Source: Petrosia ficiformis (lineage: Eukaryota > Porifera > Demospongiae > Haplosclerida > Petrosiidae). From it: 64,000 nucleotides of DNA. Shown in pieces: positions 32,129 through 40,255 of this stretch (positions are counted from its first letter, which is position 1; the number at the start of each line of letters is the position of its first letter). The stretch spans positions 5,140,617 through 5,204,616 of the forward strand of contig OX345648.1 in NCBI GenBank assembly GCA_947044365.1. Direction: 5' to 3'. Under the pieces are notes generated by a model. It did not search any database, had not been told where the DNA came from, and was given only the letters and a program-made list of their open reading frames with translations. Both the position numbers and the translations under genes were made by a program.

Positions 32129-33619
32129 GATTCATGATCGTAAGATGTCAGTATTAGGATTATGTACAGTTCTCCAATCTCCGATAAAACCACCAGCTGT
32201 ACTGAACAATGCTCCACATATAATACCCATGATAATACATCAGTTAGAGCTATTAGTAGAAGCCTATAAGAGTGAGTTTGTGACGGTGTCTTCTTTGTAT
32301 GATAGTATGTATATGACTGGACTGACAAGACATGAATGGAAAACAGACAAATGGATCATTGAAGACACAGATAGATGAATAGAACTGATCTATCTATTTC
32401 AACACAATTAAGAATGTATATATGTATCCACAAAGTTTATTTTGTGCAGCAATGCTAATATGATTTAGACATTATATATCATATTTCAAAAGTATATATT
32501 TTAGGGGTTAATAGAATCACACCATAGTTGTATAACACAAGGGTACAATTAGGATTTCAACTTTGGGAGGGAGTGGTTAAGTGGTGTCTATTTAGTAAGG
32601 TATTATATATTTTTATACAAGATTGCACAGAACCTAGGAAAGGAAGTTCATGTGATCACCTTCTCCCTTTTTGTTTCAGAGGAGGCTGAAGAGGACAATG
32701 AAGATGATGACGATGATGACTCAAAGACAGGAGAAGGAGAAGTGGAAGAAGAAGAAGAACCCGAACAAGAAGAAGAAGGTTATAAAAGAAATAATAATGA
32801 CTGAATCATTCATTTATAATCTGACTAGATGGAGAGTTAGATGATGAAGAAGATGATAAGAAACAAAGGAATCCTCTTTTAAAACTAGTCAATAAGGTAT
32901 ATGACATGTTTATGTAGCAGGTTATCTTAACCTGTTATAATGACCTATATCGTAATGTTGGGTGATATTGAAATTTACCTGATGTAACTATCAAAATATT
33001 GTGCAATTATTGCATACGATCATGTATTCTTAATGTGAGGTAATAGTAACTTCAAATAAGTACAAACAGAACACAAACTGAAATTATAGACTTAGTTGTT
33101 GTTGTTTCTCCTCCTAACAGACAGCCTCAATATTGTTTATGAAAGCTAATTTATATAATTATATTCGTGTTATGCAGTGAAATGACAATAATGTTTTGTT
33201 TGTGATATGGTGATAATTATAACTGACCAACCCTATACTCTACAATGTTACTATATAGTGAGATCATATTATGGCTGCTCCTAGAAGCCAACACGATGCA
33301 TCAATCAACTATAATAACATTGATATGTGCATCACTTCAAGGTAGATTCAGTAAATATCAACGTCTTGTATTTCTCTCTTAGATGGCAGAAGAGGATGAT
33401 GATGAGGATGATGACCCCCTCTGTCTCTCTCAAACAATATTAGAAATTGATTACCAGACAAACATTGATGACAAAGATTTAGTTGACGAATTTTGTGTGT
33501 TTAAAGATACTCTACAAAGTAATTCGAAATAAGGCAATATAAGGATGAATTGAGCACTGAACTCTATCTATCTATCTATCTAACTATCTATCTAACTATC
33601 TATCTATCAACCTATCTAT

Positions 33620-33680
<61 letters not shown>

Positions 33681-34206
33681 TAGCTTTAGAGGCTACTGAT
33701 GGTGAATGGTTTCGTGTAATAACTAGTGCACTAACACCAGAACTGACTGCTAAACTGCAACCCCTTTTTATAACAGCAGAACAAAGAAGAGCAGCAATGG
33801 GTGAGAGCACTTTAGTAAAATCCTTGTAATTATCTGTAACCTAATATTCGAAAAAGGAACTTCTCCTGCAATATAATTTTCATGATACACCCAATCGCAT
33901 TTATTCTGTCATTTTATATACAAAGTCAATGAAATGTAATATCTTGGAAGAGCTATCGCTAATCTCCTTAAATACTTCATTATGTTGGTTTTGTATACAA
34001 AATGACCAACAACGAGCAATCTAAGATAAACATTTGATCAAAATTATTTTGTGGAACAAGACCCTTTTAGAATATTAGTTCACATCTTGTTTTTTTTTTT
34101 TTACATTCTTGATTCATTGACAGATGCAAGAAAACGTGAGACAGCTGGTGGATATTGTTTCACAGTTACTGCTATCCCTAACGCGTTTACTTTCCATTCT
34201 CCATGA
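32129..34206 (+). CDS. IPO7: 5'-truncated importin-7/8-like gene (C-terminal six exons)
   Basis: Exons are 32,129-32,271; 32,680-32,778; 32,829-32,896; 33,383-33,518; 33,684-33,800 (or from 33,690); and 34,124-34,206. Every junction is GT..AG with compatible phase, and the frame stays open to TGA. The first exon reads IHDRKMSVLGLC, matching the conserved importin-7/8 HDRKMCVLGLC region. It is followed by the family's long acidic stretch, the DLVDEFCVFK segment, AEQRRAAM and a final GGY.F...FTFHS tail. Importin-7/8 are nuclear import receptors of about 1,000 residues; only the last 215 or so are here. The first exon starts in mid-codon after an acceptor, so coding exons should precede it, but the array gene T13 begins only 600 bp upstream. 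It is either a truncated duplicate or an assembly or rearrangement break. Confidence 0.82.
32955..33143. repeat. Dispersed repeat inside importin intron
   Basis: The sequence from TTGGGTGATATTG to CAGACAGCCTCAATA is found as a reverse complement at 53,041-53,238. It lies in the intron between exons 3 and 4 of the importin tail. Confidence 0.6.
33561..33680. repeat. CTAT and CT microsatellites
   Basis: Imperfect (CTAT)n is followed by a pure (TC)n run of about 50 bp that abuts the next exon's acceptor and forms its polypyrimidine tract. A NAGNNNAG acceptor (33,682-33,689) follows; both AGs keep the frame. Confidence 0.85.
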
Positions 34207-35147
34207 CCATGCATAAACAAATAATAACTGTTAGTAGGTGTTCATCTGTTTTGTAAAATTTCTCTTTTTTTCTTAACCTTTTTTTTGAGAAGTGGGTATA
34301 TATATTTTACTTGTTATTTATGACATTGTGGTTTTGAGGTTATTATTATATTTATTAAAATATATGTATATATGCCTTGAATATGATTTATATTGGGGAA
34401 TTTATGTACTTGGCGAAACAGCAATTGCATACTTGTGTGGTCCCAACTTATAATACATAGTAGGCATTATCTCTTGGATTGTTACAATGGGAGATTAACA
34501 CCTGCATGTGACATACATTCCTTAATTCTTGATTAAGAACAGAAAATAATATCACTGTTCATGTTTTTGCCAGTTAGTGTAAAAATTATAGGTCATTTGT
34601 ACAGAATAATAGAAACAAGTACATACTAGTGATGTATCACATAGTATGTACTTGTTTCCTCCTTTTCTGTTATTAGTCAAGAATAACAGAAATCTATGAA
34701 GTGCATATCTCACCTCTGAAGACTAGCCCAAGATAAATCAACACTCATCTATTAATAGAATGAAAGGAGGAAACAAGTACATACTATGTGATATAATTAT
34801 AATGTATCACATAGTATGTACTTGTTTCCTCCTTTTCTGTTATTAGTCAAGAATAACAGAAATCTATGAAGTGCATATCTCACCTCTGAAGACTAGCCCA
34901 AGATAAATCAACACTCATCTATTAATAGAATGAAAGGAGGAAACAAGTACATACTATGTGATATAATTATAATGTATCACATAGTATGTACTTGTTTCCT
35001 CCTTTTCTGTTATTAGGCTGATTACCAGTCAAGAATAACAGAAATCTATGAAGTGCATATCTAACCTCTGAAGACTAGCCCCTTTCACCAGACTATATAA
35101 AAATGTGACAGAGATAAACCAACACCTTATCCACTCATCTACGTATA
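34207..35147. repeat. Triplicated 170-bp palindromic promoter segment
   Basis: A direct repeat of period 170 bp has copies starting at about 34,635, 34,805 and 34,975. Between copies the sequence is palindromic: CACATAGTATGTACTTGTTT faces its exact complement across an 11-bp AT-rich spacer, with arms of about 29 bp ending in CCTCCTT. The third copy runs into the protease gene and alone keeps the TATA box. Bases 34,207-34,620 hold nothing recognisable. Confidence 0.8.
35094..35103 (+). promoter_or_regulatory. TATA box of protease gene
   Basis: TATATAAAAA lies 45-54 bp upstream of the ATG at 35,148. The first two copies of the 170-bp repeat lack the corresponding segment. Confidence 0.6.
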
Positions 35148-36140
35148 ATGGCTACATTAGGCGGAGCACAACAAAAGGAACCTGTAAGAGATGAACGTCG
35201 GGAAAAAGTAGCAGATGCAAAGATGAAGATACAACACCAGTTCTTCAAACTGAAAGGTGTTGTTGGTGTAGATGTTGATTACAAGATACAAAATGGTAAA
35301 GATACGAAAGAGCTTAGTATTGTTGTGTATGTTGGAAAAAAGCTGCCAGTTAGTAAGATTGAACCTCGTGATCTCATTCCATCTGAAGTAGATGGAATAC
35401 CCACTGATGTTTTGGAAAGTAATCCAGAAACCTCTTGGCCAACAAACAAGCTAGAGTTGTATTCCAAGACAAGTCAAATATCGCAGGATGTTCAATCACC
35501 TGTCCTTTTTGGTGGTCTCAGTTGTAGTGATCCACGCTCAACAGTAGTCAATGGAACAATAGGATTGGTCTTTCCGTACAACAACAAGCCAACAATGATA
35601 AGCTGTCAGCATGTGTTTGCTACAGTGTAGAATGCTACACCACCTGAGCCTGTAATTGAGCCTTCTGTATTGTATGGGGGAGTGTATCCAACCAATTTAG
35701 CGGCTGGCACTACTGCTGGATGGTATGGTCCACAGTTTAATGTAGACTTATCAATTGCTGATGTAGTTACAACCAGACCCTATCAATACAATTTCATTTT
35801 TCAGCTTGGTGCCACTACAGGATATGATGTCACTTTTCCAGGTGACACAGTGAAGAAATTTGGAGCTAGCACTGGGTACACAGAAGGTATAGTCACATCC
35901 GATACACTCAGTATTGAACACTCTGGAGATTCCAACTTTCCACCTTTTACTCTGTACAACCAAATCAAAGTTATCTCAGCAGATTCCACAAAATGGCCTG
36001 CTTTTGCAGCTCCGGGAGACTCTGGTGCATTTATTCTCAATGATGACAATCAAATTGTTGGTATGGTTGTAGGTGGTGGTGTATCTAGCTCTGGCAGACC
36101 ATTCGCATATGCAAATCCCATTCATGATATATTGAATTGA
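35148..36140 (+). CDS. NAL1-like trypsin-fold serine protease, interrupted by in-frame TAG
   Basis: It is a single frame of 330 codons before the final stop, broken by one TAG at 35,628-35,630. The N-terminal part has the motif set GVVGVDVDYK, SIVVYVGKKLP, LIPSEVDGIPTDV, typical of bacterial and NAL1-like PA-clan proteases. The triad is recognisable: His in ISCQHVF just before the stop, Asp in FNVDLSIADV, and Ser in APGDSGAFIL. Sequence on both sides of the TAG reads as good coding sequence. It could be a recent nonsense allele, a readthrough site, or be removed with a 36-nt phase-0 intron (GT at 35,625 to AG at 35,660), which would be unusually short and lacks a good pyrimidine tract. No signal peptide is seen. 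The absence of clear introns and the bacterial-type architecture raise the possibility of horizontal transfer. Confidence 0.78.
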
Positions 36141-37724
36141 GGATTTTGGGAATCAATGGGCCACAATTCAAGAACTCAGACTCAGGACTGAAACAATAAA
36201 GCAGAGACTGAGCTATACCAGTCCAATTCAATAAGTCATTATTTAGACATTTGATAAGCTTTTACAGTAATCTTATTAATTAAAAAATTATTACTGATGA
36301 ATAATTATTATGATGTACTTCAATCTTTTTTATCAAGTGTTATTATATAATTGTAGCAAATAGACTTTATTGAATAATAGATTCATCAAGAATATGGAAC
36401 ATTAAAGGTTTACATTTCAAGCTGTCTACACTGTAATAGGTACTTCAGTTGGTTACACCAGTTTTATATTTTCCTCCATGTTGATTTATTTTTCCTGCTA
36501 GGCAATATTTACAAGTCACAGTTCATTTGATTTTGATCTATATTGACTAGTATAAAGGGGTAGTTTCTTGATGTAACCATTGCTACTATAAATAGAAATG
36601 ATTGTTCTATAAATAAAAAACTGCACCTCACCCTAGGCCTAATAATGATAAACCCTAGAATAATTTTACATAATCCCATAAGCTTTTATGTTGATAAACT
36701 CGCATTAGAATGAATGCAAACTCTTGTGAAATTTGGTTCATAACTACAAATAAATTTTTGTTACTTGTGGGCATGTTTTCTCATCTGTGGTCACATATGT
36801 TTGTTACAATATGCCTTGTTATGACATGTACTTTATATAGGCTGTAACCGCCAGTGGGATTACGTCATTAACCCACCAAAGGTATGTCAGATTTCAAAAG
36901 CGATCACACCACCATGAAGAACAGCCTGCATGTGCAGATTCCAAAAATGTAAAAAAATTTTGAAAAATTGTTACTTGTGGCACGTTTTCTTACCTGCGGT
37001 CACATATATTAATACAATGTAGGTACGTATATACATAGCGTAGTATTATATATGCAAAACCTGTGGTGTATTATTAGTATTCCAATTCCAACATCTGTGA
37101 AAACAACAGATTGTTAGCTCATTCCAGAGTAATTAATTAACAATATGTACATGAATTTGTACTGCAAAGAACATGTGATGTACTCCACAGATATTTGAAA
37201 AGTCGGCACATGTATGTAATTATTATGTGATTTACATGTTTAAAGTACATGTACATTGTATTGTTTTTGTAACCAATCTTTATTATGGCATGTATATATA
37301 TACTTTATATACTAGTCAATATAGATCAAAAATCTACATAAACTATCATTTTCATATCAAGATAATTCCAATTTTTAGAAATTGAGGTAACTATACTGCT
37401 AAATTGAATTACCTATAGTATGTATATACATGTATATACATGTACATATCAATTAAATCATCCACTGTATAGTAGTCTTGTGTAGCCATACCCAACTTAC
37501 TAGTTGACGCCACCCAGGTGATACAAGACTAAGTGTACAGTGGGTTGTGACTTCTGACCGAATTCAATAATTAGTATCATGTAGTCTATACTTTTACGAG
37601 AAATTATTTCAAGTCATTATTAGAACCTATAAAAATTAATGGTAAAGACCCTCAATTTAAAAATTGCCTCGAAGCAAAATTAATTTTGCTGGGCGGTAAC
37701 GCCGCTAGATCGCTCAACAGCGCT
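36141..37724. other. Intergenic, protease to T14
   Basis: No gene seen. A direct repeat (TTACTTGTGG.CA.GTTTTCT with GGTCACATAT) occurs at about 36,758-36,800 and 36,966-37,010. An AT/ATGT-rich tract lies near 37,420-37,450. The last 100 bp before T14 are less AT-rich (GGGCGGTAACGCCGC) and may be its core promoter. Confidence 0.5.
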
Positions 37725-37769
37725 GCCATTTTTTAGGCATGTCTGCATCAGACACGCCTAAAAAATGGC
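37725..37769. promoter_or_regulatory. Inverted repeat spanning the T14 start codon
   Basis: Arm 37,725-37,745 (GCCATTTTTTAGGCATGTCT...) pairs with 37,749-37,769 at 20 of 21 positions, with a 3-nt loop. The second arm contains the ATG at 37,765. A looser match extends outward to about 37,709 and 37,786. Confidence 0.75.
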
Positions 37770-39533
37770 CGAGTTGTTGAGCGAGATTCAACTTGTGAGT
37801 CCTATTCCTTCGGAGGTAGAAATTCACTGTGGGATCTGTTTAGGTCTGCTAATAGATCCTCAACTCACCCAGTGCTGTGGACACCACTTCTGTCATGCTT
37901 GTTTGAATAGAATAGTAAGAGACAAGAGAAGTTGCCCACTATGTAACTCTCCTCAAGTGAAGGCAATGTTGAACAAGGGTCTTCAGAGGGCTATTAACGG
38001 AATGAAAGTCTATTGTTCTAATAAGTCACGTGGTTGCTCCTGGCAAGGCGAGGTACGGGGTCTTGGTAATCATCTTCAGAGAGGAGAAAGAGAGGGCGAG
38101 TGTCAGTATATAAAAGTAGAATGCATTAATAAATGTGGAAATAAAACTGAGCGCCATTTATTGAAAAAACATGAAAATGAGTGGTGTTCCAATCGGCCAA
38201 TATTTGATCCTGTGGATATCGCCAGACGTATGGATGGCGTAGTCAAAGAAAATGAAAAGCTGAAAGCTACGATAGATCAACTATCAAAACTAAATGCAAT
38301 CAATACACAGAATATAGCTCAACTCACTCAACAGCTAAAAACTGCTAACACTGAAATTACTTTGCTCAAGCAAAATTTGTTGAGTGTCGCTGAAGGAGAT
38401 GTTGATATTAGTAACTTGTCAAAATCTCTGGAGATCAAATCGCCATCAGCTCCAGTAACATCTATTTTGCCATCTGTGCCAATTGCAGTACCTGTCAATT
38501 TGGCAACACCCACTACTAACCCATCTATGGATGCTCATCTTCGTATAGCACCATATGAATTCACTTTCAATAATTTTGCAAGACGATGTGAAAATCCGGA
38601 AATGTGGTTTTGTCGACCTTTTTATTCCCATGTTGGTGGTTATAAAATGTGCTTAAGAGTTGCTCCTCAGGGTCTTTCAAATGGCGAGGGGACACACATT
38701 TCTGTTCATACATATTTAATGAAAGGTGAATATGACGACATGTTAGCATGGCCTTTCAGGGGAGCTGTCACTGTCCAATTACTAAACCAGATTGGGAACG
38801 AGTGTCATCATCAGCAAACGTCTGATTTTAACGATAGGACTCCTCCTCAATATTCTTCTAGGTTAGATATCATTTTCGTCTTGTCACTATCTCCTATCCT
38901 TCATCCATCCATCCTTTGAGTTGTACATTCATTCATCTATCAAAATCCATCCATCCATCCATCCATCCATCCATCCATCTATCCATCCATCCATCCATCT
39001 AGGGTTGGGCAACAATTCAATATTTCGCAAACAATGCAATATTGCATTGTAGTAATCATATGCCATGATTTTGGTCTGCCAATATTATCACAATGGGAAA
39101 ATATTCTTATACCGCAATCAAATAATAGATGAAAAAAGTTATCATTTGAAAAACAATATAACATTCAATGTTGAGCCTTATGCTCCAAAATAAAGATCAC
39201 AATTTGTCATTTTTTTTAATGAGGCAATATCATCAGTATCAATGAGTAGATGGAATATTTGCGATAATTGTGAGTCACCTTTAGGCAATTGTAAAACTTA
39301 ATTTTCAATAGTGCCCAACCTCTACATCCATCACTTGACCCATCCATTCATTCATATCCATTCTCCATTTTGGGATTTCCAGAGTGATTCAGGGAGACAG
39401 AAGTGGACAAGGATGGGGAAAATCTCTATTCATATCAAAAGCTGAATTACAATATGATTCAGGGAGAGAAGTCCAATATTTAAAAGATGACTGCTTGAAA
39501 TTTTGTGTAATATCTGTGAAACTCCATAATTGA
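37765..39533 (+). CDS. TRAF-like protein T14: canonical RING, coiled coil, MATH (two exons)
   Basis: Exons are 37,765-38,861 and 39,383-39,533, joined in phase 2, giving 415 residues. The RING at about 22-60 is canonical (CGIC ... [10 protein letters not shown] ... CPLC) with His as fourth ligand, unlike the array genes. A TRAF-type finger region follows at about 84-141, then a coiled coil at about 155-207 rich in Leu, Lys and Gln, a Ser/Pro/Val linker, and a MATH domain at about 258-415. Exon 2 supplies the end of the MATH domain ([26 protein letters not shown]) and fits the array consensus exactly in order. This is the classical TRAF architecture; the coiled coil would allow trimerisation. 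It is transcribed away from the array and may resemble the parental form. The intron holds a CATC microsatellite and a MITE. Confidence 0.9.
38908..39000. repeat. CATC microsatellite in T14 intron
   Basis: An imperfect (CATC)n / (ATCC)n run, densest at 38,946-39,000, lies just before the MITE. Confidence 0.85.
39001..39323. mobile_element. MITE with AGGGTTGGGCA terminal repeats
   Basis: The left end AGGGTTGGGCAAC and right end GTGCCCAACCTCT are inverted complements with few mismatches. It lies wholly within the T14 intron and has no coding capacity. A fragment of the left end appears near 2,920. Confidence 0.65.
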
Positions 39534-40255
39534 CAATTATTTTATTATAATGAAATGCTATTTTTGTTTATTATCGTAAGCTAGTTATTATATATAAATT
39601 TTTTTTTTTTCATTTTTTTTTTTGATTTTAAACCAGCTGCATTTAATTCTACATAATTATGTTCAAAAATTTTACAAATTACAATAAAAAATTGATCAAT
39701 TTTTTAATGTACTTTTTTAAAACATAAATGAGATATTAATTTATATGTTCTTGAAATTTATCCAATTGTCACGTCATCTGGCACGACTCAATCTGAAATG
39801 AGAGGAGTACATTGTGTAGTTTTCTAATTTAGGGTTTTTTAATTTACAGACCATTGGGACTAAATACATAGATGGAGTCTCATTCCCAAACCATAATATA
39901 GGTAGGGCTAATGAATGTAGTCTCATTTCAAAACCATAATAATTATAGGCTTAAGCAAATTTAGTCTCATTCATATAGGGCTAATAGACATAGTCTCATT
40001 CCCAAACCATAATAATGCATACTGTATGTAGTCTCATTCCCAAACTATATAATAATTAAATTAATGTTGTTCTTGTCTCCAGCTGCCCACACTATTAACA
40101 AGAAATGGACAATAGAATAAGTATGCAATTGTCCCTTATTACTTCCATAGTCATGTATATCATTCATGTTTTGTATGAATTTACCTAGTCTCATCCCCAG
40201 ACCATCACACCCTCTAACGTTTGACGGTGTGACAGTTTGAGGATGAGACTAAAAT
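39534..40255. repeat. Intergenic T14-GATD1: TAGTCTCATT repeats and small hairpin element
   Basis: Poly-T rich DNA (39,598-39,625) is followed by a degenerate tandem series of AGTCTCATTCCCAAACCATA units at about 39,870-40,060, then the 66-bp hairpin element at 40,186-40,251. No gene seen. Confidence 0.6.
40186..40251. mobile_element. 66-bp MITE abutting the GATD1 stop codon
   Basis: The ends TAGTCTCATCC and GGATGAGACTA are perfect inverted complements. AATTTACC occurs at both 40,178-40,185 and 40,253-40,260, a candidate 8-bp target duplication of hAT type. The second copy includes the GATD1 stop codon (TTA on this strand). Confidence 0.65.

Noticed and set aside
38862..38919. T14 ending by readthrough into [18 protein letters not shown]
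   Set aside because: A GT donor at 38,862 and an AG acceptor at 39,382 join, in phase, to sequence that completes the MATH domain exactly.
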